A stretch of DNA of 25,101 nucleotides from DATDAW01 sp036524675. GTDB lineage: Bacteria > Verrucomicrobiota > Verrucomicrobiia > Chthoniobacterales > DASVRZ01. Made by a program: the position numbers and the translations under genes. This document shows, piece by piece, positions 10,001-17,790 of the stretch. The DNA is taken from the NCBI GenBank assembly GCA_036524675.1, contig DATDBU010000034.1:1-25101 (forward strand). Reading direction: 5' to 3'. How positions within the stretch are numbered: position 1 is the stretch's first letter; the number at the start of each line of letters is the position of its first letter. The notes beneath the pieces were generated by a model that saw only the letters and a list, made by a program, of their open reading frames with translations, was not told the DNA's origin and searched no databases.

Positions 10001-12731
10001 TTATGTCTCTGGATCGGACGAAGTGGCATGGGACTACCGAAATGCTGCGCAGGTCGATCTCGTGCCTGACAAATCGGAATATCACGCCGGTGAAACAGCA
10101 CGGATTCTGGTAAAAACACCTATTTCGGGAGAGGCACTGGTCACGATCGAACGTGGCAAACGGCTGTTGCGGACACAGAAACTGCTCCTGTCGGGCAACG
10201 CGCCGGTGATCGAGGTGCCAATCGAGGCAACAGACGCTCCAAATGTATTCGTATCCATGCTGCTGATTCGCGGCGCGAACGACAGCCCTCAGAAGTATAA
10301 AATGCCTGAGTATCGACAGGGAATCTGTATGTTAAGCGTCGCAGACCCGGCAGCCCGGTTGGAAGTAACCGTCAACCCGGCCATGTCCGACTACCAGCCA
10401 GGTGAACAGGTCGAGACAGAAGTGGTTGTGCGAGAAGGCCTTGGGAAGCCGATGCCCGATGCAGAGGTGACATTCTATGCCGTGGATGACGGCATCCTTG
10501 CTTTGACCGGATACGATCGCCCAAAACCGTTCGAGGTTTTCTGGCAACCGTTTTCACTCGCAGTGCGAACGGGGCTAAGCTTCCTGACGCTGCTGCCCGA
10601 AGATCCCCAGGATCTGGAGTTTTCAAACAAAGGCTATCTGATTGGCGGCGGTGGACTCGAGGGGCCGGGCGCGAAATTGCGGACGAATTTCCCGGGCACG
10701 TTGGCTTGGCTGCCGAAATTGCGCACCGATGCTGGGGGAAAAGTCGTCGCGAAATTTGTCGCACCGGATGCAATCACGCGTTACCGGCTGGTCGCTGTTG
10801 CGCACGCGCTCGGAAAGTTTTTTGGCTCGGGCGAAGCAGCCTTCAACATTCGTAAACCGCTGATGCTGTTACCGTCCATCGGTCAATTCGCGCACAACGG
10901 TGACAGCATCGAAGCACGCGCGGTGGTCCGCAATGACACAGGCGGGGATGGGGAAGCCGAAGTGACGCTGCTGCTCGATCCCCTGACCGAATCACCAAAA
11001 CCGACTACGACCAAAATTGCACTCCGCAACGGTGAATCGAGAGCGGTGGATTTTCAGGTGCAATTCCGTGAAACAGGGACTGCAACCTGGAAATGGAGCA
11101 CCAAACTCGAGCATGGCAGCCGCATTTTTGAAGACGCCGTCCAGTCGACCTTCCCGATAACATCGCCGTCTCTGCTTTTACGCGAAACGGACGGCGTCGA
11201 TTTGAACGCCAAACGCACTGACCTGCTGGCAAACGTCAACCCCCAAATCCTCGAGGGCGCTGGCTCCGTCGCGGTAACCGTTGCGAACACCCGTCTGGCG
11301 TCCCTCCGTGAAAGTGTGGACCGTCTGCTCCATTATCCTTACGGGTGCGCAGAGCAGACGATTTCGACGCTGATTCCCTGGGTTGTCTTGCCGGAACTGA
11401 TACCAGTGATCGCAGACGCAGACGCAGCCAAGCTAGCCAATCCGAAAACCGTTTCGGAGGGTGTATCGAAAATTTTCGCGTTACAGACGCCGTCCGGCGG
11501 AATCAGCTATTGGCCGGGGAATTCGCAGCCTTCGCTTTTTGCGAGTGCCTACGCAGCGCTCTTTCTATCGGCCGTCGTCGATCGTCAGCTCCCTGTGCCT
11601 GAAGATGCCCATCGGAAATTGCTAGCGTACCTCAGCACAGCACTGAGGGGCACGGCAAAGGTTAGAGACGAAACCGCACTCGGCGAGCGTTGCCTCGCCC
11701 TTTATGCTCTCGCGGCGTCGGGCAAAGCAGAAGGTGCCTATCACCAGGAACTCTTCGAGCGTCGAGCCGAGCTTTCTCGGGAATCACGCGCCTTGCTGGC
11801 CCTGGCAATTCTCGCCGATACCAAAGATGCCAGGATGGTGCGTCCACTCCTCGATCCTAAAGCAGAGGCGCCGGACAATTTTTCGCCGTTTGGCGGTGCC
11901 GCGCGGGAGCGGGCAATCCAGCTCATGGCCTGGAGCCGGTTCGACCCGAAGTCGAAAGAAGTGGGCCGGCTGGTTAAAGAATTACTCGGATACCGTCACA
12001 GTGGTCATTTCGGTTCCACCCAGGAAAACGCTTTCGCTCTGCTGGCTCTTGCCCGGTATTACAAAGCTGTCGAAGCGCCTGCCGGCGCCAAGAACGTGGA
12101 GGGGATGGTGATTTTGAACGATCAGACGCTGCCCTTCTCGGTAACAAGAAAGCAGCCCTCACAGACTGAAGTTCTCGAGTTTACCCCCTCAAAACCACTC
12201 GCTACACTCGCGGTGGAGAACCCCAAACAAGGCGCCCTCTTTGGCGAGGCGCGTTATGTCGTCGCACCGCTCCTCGGTCAGCAACCCCGCCAGGATCGCG
12301 GTTTTGCCGTGTCGCGCAGCTATCAGAAATTGGCGGACGACGGCTCGCTTACCGCCGCTGGCAATTTGCAAGTTGGTGACCGTGTTCTCGTAACGCTCCG
12401 GGTTTCCGCGCCACGACCCGGCCATTTTGTCGCGATCGACGACCCACTCCCTGCGATTTTTGAAGCGGTAAACCCAAGCTTCAAAAGCAAGGCTGTCGGT
12501 GGCGATCCGTCGACGACGGCCGATTGGACCAGCGACTATCGCGAAATTCGCGCCGACCGCGTGCTTATTTTCTGCGACACACTGCCGGCAGGGGCGTTTT
12601 CATTCCAGTATCTCGCAAGGGTCCGGACCGCCGGCGACGTGATTGCACCCGCGACCAAAGTCGAAGAAATGTACCGCCCCGAGCGCTTCGGATTGAGCGA
12701 GACAATGAAAGTCGCAAGTGCAGCTGAATGA
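7032..12731 (+). CDS. Bacterial alpha-2-macroglobulin (YfhM-like) with thioester motif
   Basis: A protein of about 1,899 residues, longer than E. coli YfhM (about 1,650). It is expected to act as a periplasmic protease trap. After a signal peptide (MRVFLLVAMALVALSSVGHA at 15-34) comes a bacterial Ig-like domain (about 36-135). The MG2 motif TDRPLYRPGE is at 636-645, the core A2M domain near 1220-1310 (LAWLPKLRTDAGGKV), and the thioester site CAEQ at 1439-1442 within YPYGCAEQT, followed by the helical thioester domain and a C-terminal beta domain. No lipobox cysteine is visible, so it is probably soluble rather than a lipoprotein as in E. coli. Start: ATG 7032 follows GGGAGG (7019-7024) at 7 nt; ATG 7074 sits exactly at the signal peptide and is the alternative. 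The open frame extends further upstream only by chance overlap with the HtrA gene. pbpC follows. Confidence 0.95.
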   Translation: MCGMVSLTRNADPLMRVFLLVAMALVALSSVGHATDVELFTDSAYLEPSSTLEFRFSEPIIDKNSVGPVSGESPVIIQPALPGKFTWLSTRSGVFVPDSAPPLGTEFRVSIRPGLRNLAGKEVGKGFQATVKTPPFAVYKSKLAPPETEDLSPNTEQQLAFNLAVNAEEAARFLRFVNSDGKSVGAIVRYAAGRDYFLLPPTEGDWEKRWRLAKNPSAAPLEEESEADLQPSKEPLTDRLVITPAEPLTPGGKWSLEVKKGLPANSTLGKYQIAETLLVPLGSVEPFKITKLTTSSYVNSGRIVTVEFSDNPAPDISSEDVPKFIALDPPVPNLKVEDSYQAWIIRGDFERGKDYTLTVNPSLISQQGLPLEGSTSRRFFFNPISPRLYLPEITGHQIRGGQRKFEIQSVNLKALNVKAIQVDVSQIPRAIAAFAKYNKDYDPNQPDESYQALPKDPIEGKVLAEKTLELGGEVDSAQQTALDWNEIVGANATGAIFLTLEGEPVFQSGTKKPGAQALVQLTDIGVLWKKLENDLRVTIFSLATGKPMPGAEMDLQDAQFNGIGGQVTDSEGVAMISIAAGAAPAWLSVRVGDDALAMKMGPGAEELPVAGFRLPVFYNAWEGNFSPPRARSLLFTDRPLYRPGELVRVKGIVRAIDDSGAIRTGKFGDAKLTLTNPRGDKIGETTAPVADNGAFDASIALPSTGTGAYSLRAEISGDTPVSTNTAFQVADFQPNAFEVTTGIPGRIQAGTAITGRVSAKYLFGAPLTRADVRWTLQQVADSFSPTEFPDFKFPASYDLSDTQQRPITLYGQARIDDKTPNPEIAPRLPDVRGFPVRGVLTVEVTDINQQTVSQATEFTRDASSFYLGVAQPERFVFHVGDEIPMRVIAVAPDGQPLAQPVEIKAELVYLRNNTVRVQGAGKAISFRTETIEEPIAAASGKTLIPAKEGQNWKVRDGETVRFKPKKTGGYRMLFTATDNAGRQAVTEWRFYVSGSDEVAWDYRNAAQVDLVPDKSEYHAGETARILVKTPISGEALVTIERGKRLLRTQKLLLSGNAPVIEVPIEATDAPNVFVSMLLIRGANDSPQKYKMPEYRQGICMLSVADPAARLEVTVNPAMSDYQPGEQVETEVVVREGLGKPMPDAEVTFYAVDDGILALTGYDRPKPFEVFWQPFSLAVRTGLSFLTLLPEDPQDLEFSNKGYLIGGGGLEGPGAKLRTNFPGTLAWLPKLRTDAGGKVVAKFVAPDAITRYRLVAVAHALGKFFGSGEAAFNIRKPLMLLPSIGQFAHNGDSIEARAVVRNDTGGDGEAEVTLLLDPLTESPKPTTTKIALRNGESRAVDFQVQFRETGTATWKWSTKLEHGSRIFEDAVQSTFPITSPSLLLRETDGVDLNAKRTDLLANVNPQILEGAGSVAVTVANTRLASLRESVDRLLHYPYGCAEQTISTLIPWVVLPELIPVIADADAAKLANPKTVSEGVSKIFALQTPSGGISYWPGNSQPSLFASAYAALFLSAVVDRQLPVPEDAHRKLLAYLSTALRGTAKVRDETALGERCLALYALAASGKAEGAYHQELFERRAELSRESRALLALAILADTKDARMVRPLLDPKAEAPDNFSPFGGAARERAIQLMAWSRFDPKSKEVGRLVKELLGYRHSGHFGSTQENAFALLALARYYKAVEAPAGAKNVEGMVILNDQTLPFSVTRKQPSQTEVLEFTPSKPLATLAVENPKQGALFGEARYVVAPLLGQQPRQDRGFAVSRSYQKLADDGSLTAAGNLQVGDRVLVTLRVSAPRPGHFVAIDDPLPAIFEAVNPSFKSKAVGGDPSTTADWTSDYREIRADRVLIFCDTLPAGAFSFQYLARVRTAGDVIAPATKVEEMYRPERFGLSETMKVASAAE

Positions 12732-12753
12732 GACGAAACGCGCTGATCAGTCT

Positions 12754-12919
12754 CCGGGGAGGACAGGCCGCTGGCCTGTGTCTCCGGCGGCTCGCCGGCT
12801 ACGTCTGGAGTCTGCCGATGCACCTTTCGCCAATAGATCGCCGGAGAGACACCAGAAGAATGGGACGATTCCATCGGCGAGCCGCCGAAGTTAACAGGCC
12901 AGCGGCCTGTCCTCCCCGG
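12754..12919. repeat. Composite inverted repeat between macroglobulin and pbpC
   Basis: A perfect 26-bp inverted repeat: the left arm 12754-12779 starts CCGGGGAGGACAGG, and the right arm 12894-12919 ends CCTGTCCTCCCCGG. A second nested pair lies inside it, CGGCGGCTCGCCG near 12786-12798 against CGGCGAGCCGCCG near 12873-12886. Each outer arm is itself near-palindromic (ACAGGCC, three bases, GGCCTGT). The element fills nearly the whole gap between the two genes and ends two bases before the pbpC ATG. It resembles a MITE/REP-type dispersed element; no transposase or target-site duplication was identified. Confidence 0.9.
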
Positions 12920-12921
12920 AA

Positions 12922-15183
12922 ATGAAACTCCGCCATCTCATTTTTCGTTTTCTGATGATTTTCATCGGCGGCATGGTCGTCGTCGCCGCGCTCGAAATCG
13001 CGCTTCGGCTCACGCCATTTCCTAAGGCGCTTGAAAAGCCGGCGCCTTTGAGCGCGGAGTTCCTCGACCGCAACGGGCGGCCCCTCCGGATCCTGCTCGT
13101 GGATCAGAAACGCTATTCTCGGCACACCGCGCTCACCGATATTTCGCCACGCGTCATCCAGGCGACGCTCAGCGCTGAGGACAAACGGTTCTATCACCAC
13201 AACGGCATTGATTTCCTGGCCATTGGGCGTGCCGTTCGATCTGCCATCACGACCGGCAAAACGATGTCCGGCGCTTCGACGATCACCCAGCAGCTCGTCA
13301 AGATCGCCACGCCGAACAATCCAAAATCGCGCTCTGTTTTCCAAAAATTCCGCGAAATGTGGCTCGCCCTTCGGGTTGAACGCGCCTGGAGCAAAGACCG
13401 GATCCTGGAGGAATACATCAACCGGGTTGATTTCGGAAACCTGCAGTCCGGTATCGGTTCCGCGAGCCATTTTTATTATGGAAAACCGCCTCTCGATTTG
13501 AGTATCGGGGAAGCTGCGTTCCTCGCGGGATTGCCGAAGGCACCTAGCAGACTCGATCCTCATCGCCATTTCCCCGATACACGCGAGCGCCAAAAATGGG
13601 TCCTCGGACGGATGCTCGCCAACGGCTTTCTCGATCAGGATGCATTCGATAGTGCGACCGAAACCCCGCTCCAACTTCGCCCTCCAGCTCGCGAATTTGA
13701 GGCGCCGCATTTTGTCGATCTGCTGCTTCAACGACGCGGTATTCTCCCACACCATGGCGGTCCGATCACGACCACGCTCGATCTGGAATTGAACCGTTTC
13801 GTCGAACGCGCCATCGCGGATCAACTTGTCAATATCGCCGACAAACACGCCACCAGCGGTGCCGCCGTCGTCATCGACAACGCCTCGGGTGACGTTCTGG
13901 CGCTTGCCGGATCTGGCGATTATTTCAGACCCGGCGCAGGACAGGTCAACGGCGCGTGGATCGCCCGTTCGCCAGGGTCGGCGATCAAACCGTTCACCTA
14001 TGCGCTAGCGCTCGAAACGGGCGCGAATCCGGCGACCGTCGTTCCGGACGTCCCCACGGAGTTTTCGACGGCAACCGGCCTTTACCGCCCTAATAACTAT
14101 AACCATCGGTTTTACGGCCCTGTCAGCCTGAGGTTCGCCCTCGGAAATTCTCTCAACGTAGCGGCTATCCGCGCGCTCGAACTCGGCGGCGGACCAGAAG
14201 TTCTCCATCAGAACCTCCAGCGACTCGGCATCACTACACTCGGACATCCCGCAGATTATTACGGCCCCGGACTCACGCTTGGAAATGCCGAAGTCCGGCT
14301 GCTTGAGCTGGCCAACGCTTTTTCCGCACTCGGACGGCTGGGTATTTTCCGCCCTTACAACCTCCTGATTCACAACCGGTTATCCTCAAATCCGGAAACC
14401 CGAGTCTTCAAGACGGAAACGGCTTTTCTGATCGCTGATATGCTCGCCGATAACGCCGCGCGCGCTGCCTCGTTCGGTCTGAACTCGTGGCTTTCGTTCG
14501 ATTTTCCTGTTGCCTGCAAGACCGGCACGAGCTCGGACTATCGCGACAACTGGGCTGTCGGATACACACCCGAATTCACGATAGCTGTCTGGGTCGGCAA
14601 CGCCGACAACTCGCCCATGCGGGGCATCACTGGCGTGACAGGCGCTGCCCCGATTATGCATCAGGTCATGCAGCATTTGCATGACCACCGGGGAACATCC
14701 TGGTTCTCAACACCACCCGGCATTCAGGAATACAGAGTCGATCCGCTCACCGGCCATCTCGCTTCCAGCGACCGGCTCGGCGCGGTCCTGGAGAAATGCA
14801 GTTCCCCGCCTCCACTCGTCTCGCCATCCGATTATGATGCAGCGGGCCGGGTTGCCCTGCCTGCTATTTACAACGAATGGCTGAAGTCACCGCAGAACGG
14901 CCTCGGCAACCTTGTCATCTCCGCTGAGTCAGCAGAAAAACTACAAATCCTCAGCCCAATGCCCGGTTCGATTTATTTCGTCGATCCCGATCTGCCGATC
15001 GATAACCAGCGCATCCCCCTGCGCGCCGAAGCCGCCGGCAAGATCGAATGGTCCAGTTCCACACTCGCCTTGACTCCCTCGTCCGGTCCAGCCACCATCC
15101 TGTTGCTCAAGGGCATCCACATTATTGCAGCCAAAGACACCCACACGGGTCAAACCGCCACAACATGGATCGATGTACGGTGA
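12922..15183 (+). CDS. pbpC: Penicillin-binding protein 1C (bifunctional glycosyltransferase/transpeptidase)
   Basis: A 753-residue inner-membrane peptidoglycan synthase facing the periplasm. One N-terminal membrane helix is at about 8-28. The GT51 glycosyltransferase (about 55-230) has the catalytic Glu86 in SAEDKRFYHH and the GASTITQQL motif at 117-125. The transpeptidase (about 280-580) has a complete active site: Ser353-x-x-Lys356 (GSAIKPF), Ser410-Leu-Asn412, and Lys533-Thr-Gly. The C-terminal biPBP_C-like domain (about 665-753; PMPGSIYFVDPDLP) is typical of PBP1C and separates it from PBP1A/1B. It lies 190 bp downstream of the macroglobulin gene, the classical yfhM-pbpC pairing in which the trap and the wall-repair enzyme are thought to cooperate. 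The start codon lies at the edge of a large hairpin, which could limit translation. Confidence 0.96.
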   Translation: MKLRHLIFRFLMIFIGGMVVVAALEIALRLTPFPKALEKPAPLSAEFLDRNGRPLRILLVDQKRYSRHTALTDISPRVIQATLSAEDKRFYHHNGIDFLAIGRAVRSAITTGKTMSGASTITQQLVKIATPNNPKSRSVFQKFREMWLALRVERAWSKDRILEEYINRVDFGNLQSGIGSASHFYYGKPPLDLSIGEAAFLAGLPKAPSRLDPHRHFPDTRERQKWVLGRMLANGFLDQDAFDSATETPLQLRPPAREFEAPHFVDLLLQRRGILPHHGGPITTTLDLELNRFVERAIADQLVNIADKHATSGAAVVIDNASGDVLALAGSGDYFRPGAGQVNGAWIARSPGSAIKPFTYALALETGANPATVVPDVPTEFSTATGLYRPNNYNHRFYGPVSLRFALGNSLNVAAIRALELGGGPEVLHQNLQRLGITTLGHPADYYGPGLTLGNAEVRLLELANAFSALGRLGIFRPYNLLIHNRLSSNPETRVFKTETAFLIADMLADNAARAASFGLNSWLSFDFPVACKTGTSSDYRDNWAVGYTPEFTIAVWVGNADNSPMRGITGVTGAAPIMHQVMQHLHDHRGTSWFSTPPGIQEYRVDPLTGHLASSDRLGAVLEKCSSPPPLVSPSDYDAAGRVALPAIYNEWLKSPQNGLGNLVISAESAEKLQILSPMPGSIYFVDPDLPIDNQRIPLRAEAAGKIEWSSSTLALTPSSGPATILLLKGIHIIAAKDTHTGQTATTWIDVR

Positions 15184-15357
15184 TATCTCGTAAAATCGAG
15201 CCAATAGCGACACTTAAGTTCTTGAACGAAAATAAGTTGCTATCAGCCGGCAGGTTGGCTTCGAAGAAATCGCTGGAAAAGCTGTAAAAACCGCTGTCTT
15301 GATAATTCATTGATTTGCGCCCGTCCCGATGCAGATCCCTTAAAACTAATAAATACT

Positions 15358-16092
15358 ATGGCAACTTTCACTCCCCAAGGCGAGCAGCTCGCCAATAACA
15401 TCGCCGCGCGCTATGGGCTGAGCTACAACTCCGCAGTCCAAATGATCATCGCTGTCAATAACGGCGGCGGCACGATGGCCCAATTCAGCTGTCCTGAACT
15501 CGGCAGCGGCCAATGGATGAAAGGCGGAATGACAATGGTCAGCGACATGTTCAACTACGCGTTGAAGAACACGGTCGTAAATCTGTGCGAGGAAATTTCG
15601 AACGCACTGGCCACGACTCAGGTATTCCCGCCAGTTCAAGCAGGCTCAACAACGGGAGGCGGTTGGTGGCCGGCAGAATTGGGATATCCATCCAGCGTTG
15701 GTGGACAAAATGACGTCCGGTATGCCGTTTTTCCTCAAACCCGGCGGTTGGCGATCCAGCGCAACGGACAGATTGCCATCTTCGACACCCTCGATAACAA
15801 CATCGGCGGAGTCAGCCAGCAGCAAGGCAGCAGCGATTCACTCACTTTTAGCAGCCAGTATGGCACCATCTCCGTCAACAGCCTGCCACGTGTTTCCGGA
15901 CCTGCTCTGCCTGAGATGCCGCAAACAAATTTCCTTGCTCAGCAGGCGCCGGCAGAGCCGCCGAACAGCGCAGGCGGAGTTTCAGGTGATCTCGTAGTGC
16001 TCCTTGAAAAACTCGGTCAACTGCGCGACGCAGGAGTACTGACAAACGACGAATTCAACGCAAAGAAAGCCGATTTGTTGAATCGACTGTAA
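15358..16092 (+). CDS. SHOCT domain-containing protein
   Basis: A 244-residue soluble protein without a signal peptide. The N-terminal domain (about 1-85) carries the conserved-looking stretches NGGGTMAQF at 35-43 and GQWMKGGMTMVSDMFN at 51-66. A Gly/Ser/Gln-rich middle section follows, and the C-terminus (about 211-242) is a SHOCT motif with LLEKLGQLRDAGVLTNDEF, the short helical domain often found at protein ends and linked to oligomerisation. The start ATG 15358 fits the N-terminal family pattern better than the upstream in-frame ATG at 15310. It follows pbpC by about 175 bp. I recall similar proteins in Proteobacteria, none with a known biochemical role. Confidence 0.85.
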   Translation: MATFTPQGEQLANNIAARYGLSYNSAVQMIIAVNNGGGTMAQFSCPELGSGQWMKGGMTMVSDMFNYALKNTVVNLCEEISNALATTQVFPPVQAGSTTGGGWWPAELGYPSSVGGQNDVRYAVFPQTRRLAIQRNGQIAIFDTLDNNIGGVSQQQGSSDSLTFSSQYGTISVNSLPRVSGPALPEMPQTNFLAQQAPAEPPNSAGGVSGDLVVLLEKLGQLRDAGVLTNDEFNAKKADLLNRL

Positions 16093-16115
16093 AATTTACC
16101 GGCGTTCAGAAATCG

Positions 16116-16730
16116 ATGCGATGCAGCCTTCGTCACGAGAATTTGCTTCGCCAAAACGGATGGCACTCTGTCGCGGGGATTGATGAAGCAGGACGTGGGC
16201 CTCTCGCGGGTCCGGTAGTAGCCGCAGCAGTAATATTACCGGAAGGTTTTCGCCATGCGAGGCTAACGGATTCCAAGCAACTGACGCCAAACGCGCGTGA
16301 TGAAATTTTTGTCGAGATAACGGCGAATACCGCAATCCAATGGTCAGTCGCATCCGTTGAACCGGTCGACATTGACCGCCTTAATATCCTGCGCGCAACG
16401 CATCAAGCCATGCGGCTGGCAATCGCGGGACTGACCACGGCACCCGCGCACGTACTGATCGACGGATTGCCCGTCCAGCCCTTTCCCATTCCGCAAACAG
16501 CGCTCGTCAGAGGCGACGCGCTTAGTTTCTCCATCGCGGCGGCAAGCGTCGTCGCGAAGGTCACCCGGGACCAGATCATGCGTCAATGCCATGCGGAATA
16601 TCCGGATTACGGGTTCGACCAACATAAAGGCTATGCAACGCCGCAACATCTGGCCATGTTGCGGCGTCATGGGCCTTGTCCGATCCATCGTCGCTCGTTT
16701 GCGCCTGTTGCGGAGCAGTGGCTTTTTTGA
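16116..16730 (+). CDS. rnhB: Ribonuclease HII
   Basis: A 204-residue cytosolic endonuclease that cuts the RNA strand of RNA-DNA hybrids and removes misincorporated ribonucleotides. The four acidic catalytic residues are present: Asp23 and Glu24 in GIDEAGRGPLAGP, Asp116 in LIDGLP, and Asp134 in RGDALSFSIAAAS. The SVVAKVTRD helix and the HKGYATPQH motif (170-178) are also typical. Length is normal for the family. It starts 24 bp after the SHOCT gene, and its 3' end overlaps the start of the downstream YraN-like gene by about 60 bp. An rnhB-yraN arrangement is common in bacteria and suggests co-transcription. Confidence 0.97.
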   Translation: MRCSLRHENLLRQNGWHSVAGIDEAGRGPLAGPVVAAAVILPEGFRHARLTDSKQLTPNARDEIFVEITANTAIQWSVASVEPVDIDRLNILRATHQAMRLAIAGLTTAPAHVLIDGLPVQPFPIPQTALVRGDALSFSIAAASVVAKVTRDQIMRQCHAEYPDYGFDQHKGYATPQHLAMLRRHGPCPIHRRSFAPVAEQWLF

Positions 16731-17136
16731 GCAGGACTCTCCGGTCGCGGTTGCGGCACACATCGCATTGGGTCTCCGCGGAGAACGCCTCGCCGCGAAA
16801 CATTTGCGACGCAACGGCTATAAAATTCTCCACCACAATTTCCGCGCGGCGAAGGGCGGTGAAGTCGATATCGTATGTCGCGATATCGCCGAGAAAACGC
16901 TGGTCTTCGTGGAGGTAAAAACGCGGTCCTCGCTCGACTTCGGCCGGCCCATCACCGCTGTCGATCGCGAAAAGGAGTATTTCATAGCCCGCGGCGCCAT
17001 GGCTTGGTTACGTCTGCTCGACAATCCGGATGTCGCCTTCCGTTTCGACGTCGTGGAAGTCGTCCTCGAAGGAGAAAAGCCGGCTATTAACATTGTCCGC
17101 AACGCTTTCGTCCTGCCGAAGCCGTATGTGTATTAA
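16669..17136 (+). CDS. YraN/UPF0102 family endonuclease-like protein
   Basis: A protein of about 155 residues with the Holliday-junction-resolvase-like fold of the UPF0102 family. Key conserved positions are visible: GLRGERLAAKHL at 35-46, GYKILHHNFR at 50-59, the metal-site acidic residues in GGEVDIV (Glu65, Asp67), and the VFVEVKTRS strand with Glu82 and Lys84. ATG 16669 is inside the end of rnhB in another frame, so translation may be coupled. The open frame reaches back to 16591, but those extra residues duplicate rnhB coding sequence and are unlikely. The N-terminal 30 residues (GLVRSIVARLRLLRSS) are longer than in most members, so the true start may be a later non-ATG codon. Biological role is poorly known. 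Confidence 0.9.
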   Translation: MGLVRSIVARLRLLRSSGFFEQDSPVAVAAHIALGLRGERLAAKHLRRNGYKILHHNFRAAKGGEVDIVCRDIAEKTLVFVEVKTRSSLDFGRPITAVDREKEYFIARGAMAWLRLLDNPDVAFRFDVVEVVLEGEKPAINIVRNAFVLPKPYVY

Positions 17137-17138
17137 GG

Positions 17139-17216
17139 AATGACCGAATGACGAATGACGAATGAAGAATGAGAGTATGGCTTGCTTGGCCATTCGTCAT
17201 TCGTCATTCGTCATTC
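17139..17216. repeat. GAATGAC heptamer hairpin element
   Basis: Tandem GAATGAC-type heptamers on the left (perfect arm 17146-17165) are mirrored by TCATTCG-type heptamers on the right (17197-17216), giving a perfect 20-bp inverted repeat with a 31-base loop. Degenerate extra heptamers extend the left arm on both sides. The element ends six bases before the adenosyltransferase start codon. It resembles a dispersed intergenic repeat type rather than a terminator, as no T-run follows. Confidence 0.92.
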
Positions 17217-17222
17217 AAAATC

Positions 17223-17765
17223 ATGAGCATCGCGACTAAAACAGGTGATAAGGGGACTACCTCATTGATGTATGGCCGCCGCGTCTCGAAGATACATCCT
17301 CGCGTCGAAGCTTGCGGAACCGTTGATGAACTCAATTCCGCGCTTGGCCTCGCCCGCGCGAGCGCGCCTGGACAACAAATTGCCGATACCATTTTCAGCA
17401 TCCAAAAGGAACTCGTCACGCTCATGGGCGAACTCGCCACTGATCCCGCAGATCGCGAACGTTTTGAGAAAGACGGCTTCGGGAGCGTCACGAACGTGAT
17501 GGTAGACGCCATTACGGCAATCATCGACGATCTTGAAAAAAATCGAAAGATCACCTTCAAACATTGGGCTACACCCGGCTATAATACGGCTTCGGCGACG
17601 CTGGATTTTGCACGCACCGTTTGCCGCCGCGCTGAACGCCGTGTCGTCGAGCTTTCGGACACCGGCACCATGGTGAATCCCGAGATCATCCGTTACCTCA
17701 ACCGCCTGTCCGATCTCTGCTGGCTTTATGCCCGATGGGTGGAGACCGAATCGGAGAAGGGATGA
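17223..17765 (+). CDS. Cob(I)alamin adenosyltransferase, PduO type
   Basis: A 180-residue enzyme that transfers the adenosyl group of ATP to cob(I)alamin to make coenzyme B12 in the cytosol. The ATP-binding N-terminal loop TKTGDKGTTSL (5-15), RVEACGTVDELNSALG (about 26-41), the RTVCRRAERRV helix (about 131-141) and YLNRLSDLCW near the C-terminus match the PduO/MMAB family. ATG 17223 was chosen because the family starts directly before the TKTGD loop. The longer frame from 17169 reads through the hairpin repeat and is not credible. It ends 25 bp from the convergent NOS gene. No B12-dependent enzyme or cobalamin riboswitch was seen nearby. Confidence 0.95.
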   Translation: MSIATKTGDKGTTSLMYGRRVSKIHPRVEACGTVDELNSALGLARASAPGQQIADTIFSIQKELVTLMGELATDPADRERFEKDGFGSVTNVMVDAITAIIDDLEKNRKITFKHWATPGYNTASATLDFARTVCRRAERRVVELSDTGTMVNPEIIRYLNRLSDLCWLYARWVETESEKG

Positions 17766-17790
17766 TTTTTCAAGGATCGATTTTCTCCGC

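Noticed and set aside
12799..13848. Long minus-strand open frame (349 codons) opposite pbpC
   Set aside because: It is antisense to the clear PBP1C coding sequence, shows no recognisable domain and runs through the inverted repeat; a shadow of high-GC coding DNA.
15184..15357. Promoter or terminator between pbpC and the SHOCT gene
   Set aside because: A weak CTCG/CGAG pair near 15188 has no T-run, and candidate TTG/TAT boxes are not better than chance.
17169..17222. Upstream extension of the cobalamin adenosyltransferase
   Set aside because: It would translate the GAATGAC hairpin repeat; family members start right before the TKTGD loop.
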